A DNA stretch of 64,000 nt from JBBQLG01 sp964251665 (GCA_964251665.1 CAXUKO010000006.1:248001-312000); one strand, 5' to 3'. Counted from the first letter of the stretch, positions 35,799-44,369 are shown. Translations and numbers: made by a program. The notes: generated from the sequence alone by a model not told the origin.

Positions 35799-36323
35799 TG
35801 TTTATTCGGTTGTTAAATCCTCCGCGCTGATACAGTGGAGACTAAAATTTACATGGTTTGTGGTTGGAAAGATGTCGAAGTGATCAAATTGAACCGTGCG
35901 GGTGGCCTCGGTACAGCCCAACCATGTGCATTGGGTGTGCTCGATACCCAAGACATAGCGTGGCTGAAGTGATGAGCACGGCTAAGGAAAAAACTGCTGT
36001 CACTATGTTCAATCGGTTCACCGATGTGGTCGTTTTCTCAGAATGAGAAAGAAGCCTTAAAGGGGATTTTGGTCACGGGGTTATTTTGTGAGTAGGGCGG
36101 GAGTGACGAAGAACTGAATACGCCGTTATATCAACTATCGGGAGGAGCAAGCCCGTCAGGAGGGGATTAGTCAACAAACGGACTTGTTCTCCTGTGTATC
36201 CCCGGCCAAGATGCAACCCTGTTCAACCGGGGCGGGTGCTTGGCATGCCAATTGGAAGCCCCAAGTTATCCTTCGGGACGTATAGCTTGTGGCCGAAGCG
36301 CGACCCGATAAACTAAAACCTGA
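35799..36323. other. Gene-poor region before the cassette-like cluster
   Basis: I found no reading frame with coding character in this stretch beyond short openings of about 40-60 codons (for instance 35853-35972, beginning MVCGWKDVEVIKL). Those may be decayed fragments; I cannot name their origin. The stretch has mixed GC and no clear promoter. It leads into the first copy of the conserved block at 36324. Confidence 0.4.
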
Positions 36324-36388
36324 CCTGTCAGCCGGAACCCGAAAATGGTAGCTTAAACTTGATCTCTGGGACGCCCGGCCTGTCGACC
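36324..36388. repeat. Conserved block A of the cassette-like cluster
   Basis: This 65-base block starts with CCTGTCA and ends with GTCGACC. Related blocks lie at 37533-37595 and 38716-38780. All keep CCTGTCA at one end, a TAAAC word in the middle and a GTCG word at the other end. It stands 35 bases before attC-like site A. Confidence 0.65.
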
Positions 36389-36423
36389 AAACTCCCGACT
36401 TTGAAGCACTACTTCTATGGAAC

Positions 36424-36509
36424 ACCTAACACCCCAGGGGGCTGATGGTGTGGAAGTAAGTACGAATCAGGCGCAGAGGTTGCCCCTTTACACCCCCTGT
36501 CCGTTGGGC
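36424..36509. repeat. attC-like site A
   Basis: An 86-base element with integron attC architecture. Outer boxes ACCTAAC (36424-36430, fits RYYYAAC) and GTTGGGC (36503-36509, fits GTTRRRY) can pair imperfectly. Inner boxes CAGGGGG (36435-36441) and CCCCCTG (36493-36499) pair perfectly, separated from the outer boxes by spacers of 4 and 3 bases. An unpaired C after the left inner box is a candidate extrahelical base. It lies 92 bases past the stop of the DUF3667 gene. Because both strands fit the box consensus, orientation is not fixed by the boxes alone. Confidence 0.6.
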
Positions 36510-36600
36510 TGCCAACGTTGCAAGCCCGGTGAGCGTCCTGTCAGCGGGAAGCTACCTCATCTAAGCCGTGTTTACCAATTTAGCAATAGTATTGGTTAGC

Positions 36601-37392
36601 CTAATGATGCGTCTGTTTATATAAGAAAGCTGTTACTACCACTCCAATCATACTTACTAAAAATAGTGATGCACCAAAATATATGTAGCTCAACAATGTT
36701 AAAAACAATGCTCTGGCTCTTGAATACTGGCTGAAAAATTGAATATATCCCCACGCCATCAGTGCAAAACATACTACATCAATTATAGAAGAAATTGTGG
36801 TTAACGCTGTCGTTTTATCATACAAATAAAGTAAAGGCAAGAAGGCTATGTGTACAAGTAATTTTTGTCCAGTTAAAAAAGCATTTAGAATAAGTTGTTC
36901 TACATAATTGTAACCGCTTTTTCTAAATGCAAGAAAAGAACCCCAAGCATAAAATGGCAATAGTGCCAATGCTGTCCAGGAATAGTGTGTTGCAAGCCAT
37001 TCATTTATTTTTTCTATTTCTAACGGGGTGTCTGTTTTCGTATTTCCGCTATTCCAGCCATCTACAATGCCACTTATCATGCCTGTTTTTAAGAGGTTTA
37101 TGTGGCAATAATGATAAAGAACTCCATAAACTGTCGCTAATACAATTATTAATGATATTGGCTTAAAGTGGTTCACTCTTTTACCTTCAATAAATCCTCT
37201 AATTGAGTTTCCTGGCCTTGTGAAAAGTTCTTTTGACGTAAAAAGTAGGCCTTTGTCAAAATGGAGAAGCCCATGTTGTATGTCATGCCACACAAAATGA
37301 ATATTCATTTTGTGTGTTTCCGCAGTTTGACCACAATTGTTACAAAAGTGTCCCTCAAACTGATGATTACAATTTTTGCAGTTTACCGTCAT
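36601..37392 (-). CDS. DUF3667 domain-containing membrane protein
   Basis: A 263-residue protein with an N-terminal zinc ribbon (Cys5, Cys8, Cys17, Cys20, in CKNC and CNNCGQ) followed by FTRPGNSIRGFIEGKR, the family signature, and four or more hydrophobic segments (ISLIIVLATVYGVLY, WTALALLPFYAWGSFL, LLVHIAFLPLLYLY, ALFLTLLSYIYFG). Function is unknown. Base composition is clearly more AT-rich than the flanking chromosome, indicating transfer. It is followed by an attC-like site and has its own promoter-like box upstream at 37433. Confidence 0.85.
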   Translation of the reverse strand: MTVNCKNCNHQFEGHFCNNCGQTAETHKMNIHFVWHDIQHGLLHFDKGLLFTSKELFTRPGNSIRGFIEGKRVNHFKPISLIIVLATVYGVLYHYCHINLLKTGMISGIVDGWNSGNTKTDTPLEIEKINEWLATHYSWTALALLPFYAWGSFLAFRKSGYNYVEQLILNAFLTGQKLLVHIAFLPLLYLYDKTTALTTISSIIDVVCFALMAWGYIQFFSQYSRARALFLTLLSYIYFGASLFLVSMIGVVVTAFLYKQTHH

Positions 37393-37432
37393 AATTCTCC
37401 AACTGTCGTTGGTATACTTTGTGTATCCATCG

Positions 37433-37440
37433 CAAAAGTA
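37433..37440 (-). promoter_or_regulatory. Candidate -7 box for the DUF3667 gene
   Basis: CAAAAGTA on the plus strand reads TACTTTTG on the minus strand, an exact TAnnTTTG, 41 bases before the start at 37392. It lies inside the putative cassette, so the gene would carry its own promoter. Confidence 0.45.
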
Positions 37441-37532
37441 CCGCTATTATTTCTTTAATAGAAAGAAATTTCACCTTACTACTTTGCATAAATACAAGAC
37501 CATTTTATACTATTTCTTTTTAGAGCGTTCGT

Positions 37533-37595
37533 CCTGTCAGCCGCGACTTGGAAATGGAAACCTAAACTTACCTAAACGGGTGCGGATTGTCGACC
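37533..37595. repeat. Conserved block B of the cassette-like cluster
   Basis: A diverged copy of block A (36324-36388): begins CCTGTCAGCCG, keeps AAATGG and CCTAAACTT in the middle and ends GTCGACC. It stands 34 bases before attC-like site B, the same spacing as in copy A. Confidence 0.65.
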
Positions 37596-37629
37596 GGAGA
37601 TCCGAAATGAAAGAACTGTTTTGCCTTCC

Positions 37630-37714
37630 ACCCAACACCCCAAAGGGCTGATGGTGTAGCGGTTATCTCGCTCAGACGGACCACCCCGACCTTTACACCC
37701 TTTGCCCGTTGGGT
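37630..37714. repeat. attC-like site B
   Basis: An 85-base element matching site A in layout. Outer boxes ACCCAAC (37630-37636) and GTTGGGT (37708-37714) are complementary to each other over all seven bases. Inner boxes CAAAGGG (37641-37647) and CCCTTTG (37698-37704) pair perfectly. In site A the inner pair is CAGGGGG/CCCCCTG, so both arms changed together, which is evidence of selection for pairing. Spacers are again 4 and 3 bases and the unpaired C is in the same place. It lies 142 bases past the stop of the downstream orphan gene. Confidence 0.6.
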
Positions 37715-37855
37715 TGCCCAAATCGCATATAAGTTGCTCGTTGTCAGCGGAAACCGGCCCACGCGGAGTATACAAAACTCACCTCATCCGCTTCTGTCAA
37801 AAGTTGAGAATATACTCGTCAGTCTTTATGATCAAAGCCTATATTGGCAGTCGTA

Positions 37856-38557
37856 CTATTTTTTGTCTGTGTTATTAGCAACGATAATTTTCAAAATATC
37901 AACGAGGCTTGGGTAAACGGAGTTCACAAATGCACAGTCCCAATTGTCGCCAGAGCACATGGGATAATCTGTCATGCCACCTTTAGGTATTCCAGTATTC
38001 TGTTTTGAGTATAAAATCTTATCTACCTGTCCTGAGTAAAGTTCTATTTGTGTTAGTACCTTAAGTTGGCTACTATCCTTAAAAACTTTTATTTCAGGCA
38101 TATTAACTATGAAAAGATTCTTTCTGTTTCGAGTTAATTTCACATATTCGGTTAAATTTGAGCTTGTTTTTTTAGTAGAAACAAACACAAGTCTTGGTTT
38201 AATTTTAAATGGTTTATAAAGCCTGTAAGCAATATATTCTCTTACAACCATAGATAAATAATTGTCAATAGTCAAGCTGTCGTAAAAAGTAATTTCATTC
38301 TCAAACATTTGCTTAACATAATCAGGCTGCTTATTGTACGCTTCAATGTTCTCCAATTTCTGTTTAGCGTGGTCCGTTTTTAATACTGATCTCTTTGTCA
38401 ATAGTTCAATTCCAAGCTTTTTATATTCAGGCAAATAATTATTTGCCACTTCAATTCTATATGGGCTTAGTATAATTACGGTCAACGTATCAGTGCTTTG
38501 TCCAGATAAGCGATTGAAGAAAAAAAGTAATAAAAATAAGATAAGTAAATGTTTCAT
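37856..38557 (-). CDS. AT-rich orphan secreted protein
   Basis: A 233-residue protein starting MKHLLILFLLLFFFNRLSGQ, a clear signal peptide; the frame opens at 38578 but ATG 38557 is used for that reason. The mature part is rich in Lys, Asn and Tyr, with two cysteines near the C terminus (MCSGDNWDCAF). I recognise no family. Composition is strongly AT-rich relative to the chromosome, like the neighbouring DUF3667 gene. Its stop is followed by attC-like site B, and a conserved block lies upstream at 38716, so it looks like the cargo of a mobile cassette. Confidence 0.7.
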   Translation of the reverse strand: MKHLLILFLLLFFFNRLSGQSTDTLTVIILSPYRIEVANNYLPEYKKLGIELLTKRSVLKTDHAKQKLENIEAYNKQPDYVKQMFENEITFYDSLTIDNYLSMVVREYIAYRLYKPFKIKPRLVFVSTKKTSSNLTEYVKLTRNRKNLFIVNMPEIKVFKDSSQLKVLTQIELYSGQVDKILYSKQNTGIPKGGMTDYPMCSGDNWDCAFVNSVYPSLVDILKIIVANNTDKK

Positions 38558-38715
38558 GTACTCGAGTATTATTGTCAATGAACTAATTTCTACGCCAAAG
38601 AGTGAAGCTCAACAATACAACGTATCCGCTATTGTCAGGCCGCAAGAACCGGGGCGTTTCTTATGTCGCAAGTAAGTTTCCCTGCCTGGCAAAGTCCAAA
38701 TTTTGGGGCGATTGG

Positions 38716-38780
38716 CCTGTCAACGGGTGCCGCCTAATGAGCCTAAACCGCCCTGATACGGGACGTGCAAACTGTCGCAC
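38716..38780. repeat. Conserved block C of the cassette-like cluster
   Basis: Third copy of the conserved block, beginning CCTGTCAACGGG, with GCCTAAACC in the middle and a final GTCGCAC in place of GTCGACC. Unlike copies A and B it is not followed by an attC-like site I can recognise; only an isolated ACCCAAC lies nearby at about 38822. The rest of 38558-39115 contains no gene; a TATATTTG box lies at 38805-38812. Confidence 0.55.
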
Positions 38781-39115
38781 ACAACCTGACATACTAGCTT
38801 TTTTTATATTTGTTTGGTTCACCCAACATAGTGTAGTACGAAACTTCGCTTAATACTAACGTGTTGGTAATCAGTTATTATTGATTAAGCGTTGAATTTT
38901 GCTTAGTCTTCACAGAGGCATTGCCTATGGGCGTTCAACGGTTTACAATGCTAAGTAACCTGTGCTTATCCTGCAAGCAGCCTGACATATAAAATTTATG
39001 TATTGCCGTCTGTTAGCTAATATCCAGTTTGGTGAAAGACGAGCCCCAACCTTTTTCTGATCAACTCTGGCTGTCCGCACAAGGTAAAAACGGCCGTCGT
39101 TCTCCTTTTGCTGCT

Positions 39116-40234
39116 ATGAACCAAAGTCATATGAATCGTCGATCCGTACCGTTTAGCCGTTTAGTTCAGTCGCTTTTAGTAGCAGGCCTGTTGGGGTTGG
39201 CTGTAGGCAATCAGGCCTTTAGCCAGAGTAATACACTGAAGGCTGGCCGGGTCGAGCGCATAAAAGTGCATGGCAAAGGGCTGGAGGGCAATTTAGCCGG
39301 TGATTCGCCGGATCGGGATGTGTCCGTGTATCTGCCGCCCAGCTACCAGACCGATAAGAATCGGCGGTATCCGGTCATCTATTTCCTGCACGGTTTTACG
39401 GACAGCGATGATAAGTGGTATGGCCTTACCAGGCACTGGATCAACCTGCCCGCTGTGGTCGATAAGACCCTGGCCGAGGGGAAAACCAAAGAGTTTATCA
39501 TCGTGACGCCTAATGCCTACAACCGGTATTTTGGCAGCATGTATTCGAACTCAGTGACGATTGGCAACTGGGAGGATTTCGTCGCTGATGAACTGGTTAC
39601 CTACATCGATAAACAATACCGGACTATTCCGCAGGCCGCCAGCCGTGGACTGGCCGGGCATTCGATGGGTGGGTACGGCACGCTGCGCATCGGGCAGAAG
39701 CATCCGGAAATCTTCTCCAGCCTGTACCTGCTAAGCCCCTGCTGCCTGATACCGAACATGAATGGGCCGGTTAATGCGGAGATGGCAACCCGAATGGAAG
39801 GTGTGCAGACGCTCGCTGACCTGGATAAGGCGGATTTCTTCACGAAAGCCATGTTTGCCTCGGCGGCATCGTGGTCGCCCAATCCGACAAAAGCGCCTTT
39901 CTTTCTGGATTTGCCGGTGCAGGCCGGTCAGCCCCAGCCTATGGTTACCGCCAGGTGGGCGGCCAATGCCCCGTTGGCCACGCTGGATCAGTACGTGGCC
40001 AACATCCGGCAACTGCACGCGCTGGCGTTCGATGCGGGCTCGAAGGATGAGAGCATTGCCGCCACCATCAAAGTGCTGGATGGCATGCTGGGCAACTATA
40101 AAATCCCGCACACCTACGAAGAGTACGATGGTGACCACATCAACCGGATCGGGGAGCGTATTGAGCAGAAAATGCTTCCGTTTTTCACCACGAACCTATC
40201 GTCCGAGCCGGTTCGAGCGGCTAAAAAGCATTGA
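39116..40234 (+). CDS. Esterase D/acyltransferase-like alpha/beta hydrolase
   Basis: A 372-residue exported hydrolase. The start MNQSHMNRRSVPFSRL (39116) is preferred because the upstream 29 codons are polar and unlike a signal; a second ATG at 39131 is also possible. A hydrophobic leader (LVQSLLVAGLLGLAVGNQAFS) is followed by a putative esterase domain: YLPPSYQTDKNRRYPVIYFLHGFTDS, the nucleophile in AGHSMGGYGTL near residue 185, and a late DGDHINRIG His. The family includes esterases and feruloyl or mycolyl-like enzymes; substrate unknown. Confidence 0.85.
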   Translation: MNQSHMNRRSVPFSRLVQSLLVAGLLGLAVGNQAFSQSNTLKAGRVERIKVHGKGLEGNLAGDSPDRDVSVYLPPSYQTDKNRRYPVIYFLHGFTDSDDKWYGLTRHWINLPAVVDKTLAEGKTKEFIIVTPNAYNRYFGSMYSNSVTIGNWEDFVADELVTYIDKQYRTIPQAASRGLAGHSMGGYGTLRIGQKHPEIFSSLYLLSPCCLIPNMNGPVNAEMATRMEGVQTLADLDKADFFTKAMFASAASWSPNPTKAPFFLDLPVQAGQPQPMVTARWAANAPLATLDQYVANIRQLHALAFDAGSKDESIAATIKVLDGMLGNYKIPHTYEEYDGDHINRIGERIEQKMLPFFTTNLSSEPVRAAKKH

Positions 40235-40337
40235 GTTGACGTTTACCCGGGCTTTTCACCGATTCGGTCGCTGACGGGTTCAGCGGCTGTGGTAGGCAAC
40301 CCACAATCAATGCGCCTATTTTCATAGCTTTACCGCT

Positions 40338-41099
40338 ATGAATGAATCTACGCCGTTTCCGATTGCTGTTCTGTCGTATGTGCTGATCTGCCTGCTTTCC
40401 AATCAGTGGCTGCTGGAGCGTGCGGCCCATTACCTGAGCGGGAAAGAGACTACCCCCGTGTGGCAACCCAAACTCATCGCCACCCTGTCGCAGTTGCTGA
40501 ACCGGTGGGGCGTCCGGCTTTTCCTGCTGGTGCTCTGCTACTTTCGGATGACAGAATACGTAGAAGAACTTCAGTATAATCAGCAGCACACCGCCCCGCA
40601 GCCCTTTACGGTTGAGCAGTTAAGCACCGTTGATCCGGGGTCAATTCCACGTTACGTAACCATCTCATCCGTTTTCCCGACCGAAACCGGGGCGCTTGAA
40701 ACCAAGAGCAGGTATTTTATTCCGATAAGCAAAACCTACATCTACGCGGCCCTGCCCAACCTGACTGACTCAACCGGTGAGACGCAGGACCGGGCAGGAG
40801 CGGACTCGCTGCGCGTCTTTATTATGCAGGATTACAAAGAAGGGCAGGAACCGGCAGCGGGCGTCGCCCGACAGGTTGTTGGCCGGTATACGCCCAGTTC
40901 CTACCTCGATCCGGATCTTGAAAAGCTGTTTGAGGACGACGGGTATACCGTCCTTGAGCCACCCGTACTCATCGAAGAAGGGGAGTTACCCAAGCCCGAC
41001 GACCAGTTGTACATTAAACTGGGGCTGGTTGGATTACTGGCCCTGACGCAGGTCGTCTTTCTGATTCGGGGCTGGCTGGTTAAAAAGCCGACCGTGTGA
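40338..41099 (+). CDS. Membrane protein of unknown function
   Basis: A 253-residue protein with hydrophobic segments at about 8-27 (IAVLSYVLICLLSNQWLL), 55-68 (WGVRLFLLVLCYF) and 228-246 (LGLVGLLALTQVVFLIRGWL). The central 150 residues are polar and periplasmic or cytoplasmic. No family is recognised. The ATG at 40338 is preceded by TAGCTTTA, one mismatch from the -7 consensus. Confidence 0.6.
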   Translation: MNESTPFPIAVLSYVLICLLSNQWLLERAAHYLSGKETTPVWQPKLIATLSQLLNRWGVRLFLLVLCYFRMTEYVEELQYNQQHTAPQPFTVEQLSTVDPGSIPRYVTISSVFPTETGALETKSRYFIPISKTYIYAALPNLTDSTGETQDRAGADSLRVFIMQDYKEGQEPAAGVARQVVGRYTPSSYLDPDLEKLFEDDGYTVLEPPVLIEEGELPKPDDQLYIKLGLVGLLALTQVVFLIRGWLVKKPTV

Positions 41100-41194
41100 A
41101 GAGTAGAAGGGCGGCACACCGGCATCAGGAAAAAACCGTATAAACCCTTGGTTATAACCGTATTTATGCGGTAAGGCCGGGCGTGTGGCTGCGT

Positions 41195-41202
41195 TAATTT
41201 TG
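41195..41202 (+). promoter_or_regulatory. Candidate -7 box for the PAP2-like gene
   Basis: TAATTTTG is an exact TAnnTTTG 25 bases before the start codon at 41227. No strong -33 match. Confidence 0.4.
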
Positions 41203-41226
41203 ACGTTCAGATAAACGCTGCCCTCT

Positions 41227-42567
41227 ATGAAAACTACCCTGCTTTCCTGCCTGTTCATCCTGATAGGCCTACTCCAGAGCTACGCGCAGGTTGAACAACG
41301 GGCGGGCAACTGGAAAACATGGGTCATCGCATCGGGTGAAGCCTATCGGCTGCCGCCCCCACCCAATGCCAGTGCCACGCAGGCCGAAGAGAAAACACTG
41401 CTTGGTATGCAGCACCAGCGCGATTCGTCGGCTATTCGGCTAATGAACTACTGGAATGCCGGGGCACCGGCGTATCGCTGGCAAACCGTTGTGGAGCGGT
41501 TATACGGTTTTCCGCCCGCCTGGGCACGGGCCAAAGCCCTGATGAACGTGGCAATTTACGACGCGACCGTTGCGGCCTGGAATACGAAATACGCCTACCA
41601 GCGCCCCCGACCCTCAACGCATAACCCGGCCCTGACGCCTTACTTCGCCAAACCGGATAGTCCGTCGTATCCCTGCGAACATGCGGTGGCGGCCGGCGCG
41701 GCAGCGGCTATTCTGGGGTACTTATTTCCGGCCAAAGCCGATTCGATCCGGCAGGTTGCCGAGGGCGCGTGTCGGTCGCGGGTGCTGGCGGGTGTGGCCT
41801 ATCCCAGCGACGTCAGTGCCGGGTTTGAGCTGGGTCAGCGGGTGGCTCAGGCCGTTATTGAACGGGCGAAGACCGACGGTTCCGATGCCGTCTGGGATGG
41901 TAAACGCCCTGCCGGAACCGGTCTGTGGACTGACAAACGCCCACCCAGTCAGCCCATGAACGGGTATTGCAAGCCCTGGGTGCTCACGGCGGGTAATCAG
42001 TTTCGGCCGGGCCCGCCCCCCGACCCGGCCGAGGGCATGAAAGAATTAAAAGAGGCCCGAAAGTCGCCACAGACAATGGCCCGGGCTTATTACTGGGCCT
42101 ATAATGATTTCTGGAGCGAGGTAATGGATCAGAAACTGTTTGAGAATGGCCTCAATGGCAATCCGCCCCGGGCCGCCCGCGTCTACGCCTTAGTGAGCGT
42201 TGCTGCGTTTGACGCCGGCATCGCCTGTTGGGATGCCAAATACACCTACTGGTCTATCCGCCCCGACCAGTACGATCCGACGTACAAGCCACCCCTGATG
42301 TTCACGCCCCCGCACCCCAGCTATCCATCCGGCCACGCCACCATATCGACTGCCAGGGCTACCGTGCTCAGTTATCTGTTTCCCGAAGCAGGGTCTTTCT
42401 TCATGGATAAAGCGCAGGAAGCGGCTGAGTCGCGCTTTGAAGGGGGCGTCCATTTCCGAATCGACAATGTTGTCGGGATGGATATGGGCCGCAAAGTAGG
42501 GGATGAGGTGGTGAAACGGGCCCGGCAGGATGGAGCCGACAGACCGGCCGAACTCGTCAGAAAGTGA
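41227..42567 (+). CDS. PAP2/vanadium-haloperoxidase-like protein with internal duplication
   Basis: A 446-residue exported protein (signal MKTTLLSCLFILIGLLQSYAQ). Two homologous halves are visible. The C-terminal half has an intact PAP2 core: SYPSGHATIS and SRFEGGVHFRIDNVVG with the conserved His. The N-terminal half has the same order but degenerate: SYPCEHAVA and SRVLAGVAYPSDVSAG, where Ala replaces the active-site His. It probably acts on phosphate esters or lipids in the periplasm, with only the second half catalytic. An initial role for the first half in dimer-like packing is inference. Confidence 0.85.
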   Translation: MKTTLLSCLFILIGLLQSYAQVEQRAGNWKTWVIASGEAYRLPPPPNASATQAEEKTLLGMQHQRDSSAIRLMNYWNAGAPAYRWQTVVERLYGFPPAWARAKALMNVAIYDATVAAWNTKYAYQRPRPSTHNPALTPYFAKPDSPSYPCEHAVAAGAAAAILGYLFPAKADSIRQVAEGACRSRVLAGVAYPSDVSAGFELGQRVAQAVIERAKTDGSDAVWDGKRPAGTGLWTDKRPPSQPMNGYCKPWVLTAGNQFRPGPPPDPAEGMKELKEARKSPQTMARAYYWAYNDFWSEVMDQKLFENGLNGNPPRAARVYALVSVAAFDAGIACWDAKYTYWSIRPDQYDPTYKPPLMFTPPHPSYPSGHATISTARATVLSYLFPEAGSFFMDKAQEAAESRFEGGVHFRIDNVVGMDMGRKVGDEVVKRARQDGADRPAELVRK

Positions 42568-42594
42568 TAAAACAGGGGCAAGTGTCCCGGTCTG

Positions 42595-43716
42595 TTACTT
42601 GAACTGCCGGTCAATCTCGGTGAGCAGATACGTTTTGGGATCGTTGAAATATTCCCAGAACATCACCCCCGCGAGTCTGTTTTTTGTCACATACCGGCAC
42701 TTGGCTTTCACCGACTCCTCGTCGTCGTAGGAGACAAACCGGTTCAGGCGGGCATTATACAGATACGGCGCTTTGGCTTTCCGGTCCCGGTAGCGTTTGT
42801 AAGCCGGATTGGTCAGCAGGCTGTCTTTGATGAAGCTATAGCCACCACCCCGCTCTACGTTCACGATGGAGCGGGGGTAATGCTCAGGATCAGCATCCTG
42901 CAACTGCCAGGCCCGGCCATAGAAGGCAACGCCCAGCACCAGTTTTTCGGCGGGGACACCGGCCTGCCTGTACAGGGTCACGGCCCGGTCGCCCGACATT
43001 TCATTCGCTACTTTGCCCGACGCGTACAGGTTTGTATGGTGCCCGGCCTGGGGGCCAACGGTGAAAAAGTCGTACGACATCACGTTGATGTAATCCAGGT
43101 ACTGCTGCGCCTGCCCCATGTCGGTATGGGTGAAAATTTCGGCGAAACCCGGCATGGCTGTCGTGACCAGATAGTCCTTGCCGGTTTGCTGTTTCAGGCT
43201 GTTTAACTGCTCCCGCAGGGTTTTGAACAGCAGCGTGAAGTGTTCCCGGTCTTCGGGCCGGAACACATTGTCTTCGCCTTTCATGCCGGGATATTCCCAG
43301 TCAATATCGATGCCGTCGAGTTGGTAGTCCCGCACAATCGCCACCGCTGATGCCACAAAGGCCGCTCGGGAGGTGTCGGTCAGGACGGCATCGGAGAAGT
43401 TTTCGCTCCAGGACCAGCCGCCAATCGAAATCAGGAGTTTCAGGTCAGGATTGCGCCGTTTCAGGCCGTTCAGTTTTCGGAAATTGGTCGAATCGGTGGC
43501 GAGATTGTGCAGCCACGCCCGGTTCTGCCGGACATCAACGAAGGCGTAATTGATATGCGTCAGTTTCTCGGCCGCAATCGTGTCGGTGTCGATCAGGCCA
43601 CGATAGCCACCCACGTAGGCCAGTACAATCGGTTTGGGTTTGGGAGCTGGCGTAAAACCAACCGCCATAAGGACGGCTATACACAGCATGAGGAGTACCT
43701 GAAACGTTCGGAGCAT
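42595..43716 (-). CDS. GH18 family chitinase-like glycosidase
   Basis: A 373-residue exported enzyme. The start MLRTFQVLLMLCIAVLMAVG (43716) gives a signal peptide; the upstream 33 codons are not used. The catalytic signature DGIDIDWEYPG (DxxDxDxE) is present, with SIGGWSWSENFSD before it and VMSYDFFTVGP and a late WEYFND at the other conserved positions. It would hydrolyse chitin or related N-acetylglucosamine glycans. The gene has a good reverse-strand -7 box and is convergent with the PAP2-like gene. Confidence 0.92.
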   Translation of the reverse strand: MLRTFQVLLMLCIAVLMAVGFTPAPKPKPIVLAYVGGYRGLIDTDTIAAEKLTHINYAFVDVRQNRAWLHNLATDSTNFRKLNGLKRRNPDLKLLISIGGWSWSENFSDAVLTDTSRAAFVASAVAIVRDYQLDGIDIDWEYPGMKGEDNVFRPEDREHFTLLFKTLREQLNSLKQQTGKDYLVTTAMPGFAEIFTHTDMGQAQQYLDYINVMSYDFFTVGPQAGHHTNLYASGKVANEMSGDRAVTLYRQAGVPAEKLVLGVAFYGRAWQLQDADPEHYPRSIVNVERGGGYSFIKDSLLTNPAYKRYRDRKAKAPYLYNARLNRFVSYDDEESVKAKCRYVTKNRLAGVMFWEYFNDPKTYLLTEIDRQFK

Positions 43717-43734
43717 AGAAGCGGCTGATTGGCA

Positions 43735-43742
43735 CAAAGATA
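43735..43742 (-). promoter_or_regulatory. Candidate -7 box for the GH18 gene
   Basis: CAAAGATA on the plus strand reads TATCTTTG on the minus strand, an exact TAnnTTTG, 19 bases before the start codon at 43716. Confidence 0.45.
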
Positions 43743-43899
43743 AAAAACGGACTGCTCTTCGAGTCGAAAAAGACCATAGTCCAGCGGTGTTCCGTTCGCT
43801 GTTTCCGCTGCTCAAGCCGCCGTATGATGCGGTACGGAGTTGCCGCGATTCCCCCGTTTATTGCCGCATTTACACCCGGCTTCTTCGCTGCATCGCTGG

Positions 43900-43907
43900 T
43901 ATCTTTG
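43900..43907 (+). promoter_or_regulatory. Candidate -7 box for the VOC gene
   Basis: TATCTTTG, an exact TAnnTTTG, lies 28 bases before the ATG at 43935. It has the same sequence as the divergent GH18 gene's box. Confidence 0.45.
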
Positions 43908-43934
43908 TCAGGTAAACATAACCTCCAGATACAC

Positions 43935-44369
43935 ATGGCAACCCAAATCTTCTTAAACCTACCCGTTAAGGACTTGAGCAAATCGGTCGCGTTTTTCACT
44001 AAACTTGGTTACACCTTTAACCCTCAGTTTACGAACGAGGACGCAACGATGATGAGTATCGAGGAGAATATCTCCGTTATGCTGCTGACGGAGCCGTTCT
44101 TTAAAACCTTCACCAGAAAGGAAATTACGGACACGGCAACCAGTACCGAAGTGCTCCTGTGCCTTTCGGCTGATAGTCGTGAAAAAGTAGATGAGTTGGT
44201 CGACAAGGCAATGGCGGCTGGCGCTTCTCCCTCCAATGACGCTCAGGACCAGGGTTTTATGTACGGCCGTAGTTTTCAGGATCTGGATGGGCATCAATGG
44301 GAGGTGATGTACATGGACCTCAAAGCTATGCCTCAGACGCAGCCAGCCGCTGAGGCAAGTGCCGCCTGA
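43935..44369 (+). CDS. VOC family (glyoxalase-like) protein
   Basis: A 144-residue protein of the vicinal oxygen chelate fold, starting MATQIFLNLPVKDLSKSVAFFTKLGYTFN (43935); the earlier frame opening at 43824 is not supported. The family's paired beta-alpha-beta units and the C-terminal GRSFQDLDGHQWEVMYMD with conserved metal-binding Glu and His-like residues are seen. It resembles the glyoxalase/bleomycin-resistance group; function unknown. Confidence 0.85.
   Translation: MATQIFLNLPVKDLSKSVAFFTKLGYTFNPQFTNEDATMMSIEENISVMLLTEPFFKTFTRKEITDTATSTEVLLCLSADSREKVDELVDKAMAAGASPSNDAQDQGFMYGRSFQDLDGHQWEVMYMDLKAMPQTQPAAEASAA

Noticed and set aside
36171..36425. 84-codon reverse-strand ORF before attC-like site A
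   Set aside because: It spans the conserved block, is Ser-rich without family resemblance and has no promoter or start context.
39029..39115. Upstream extension of the esterase gene
   Set aside because: The extra 29 residues are polar and precede a good signal peptide that starts at 39116, so they are unlikely to be translated.
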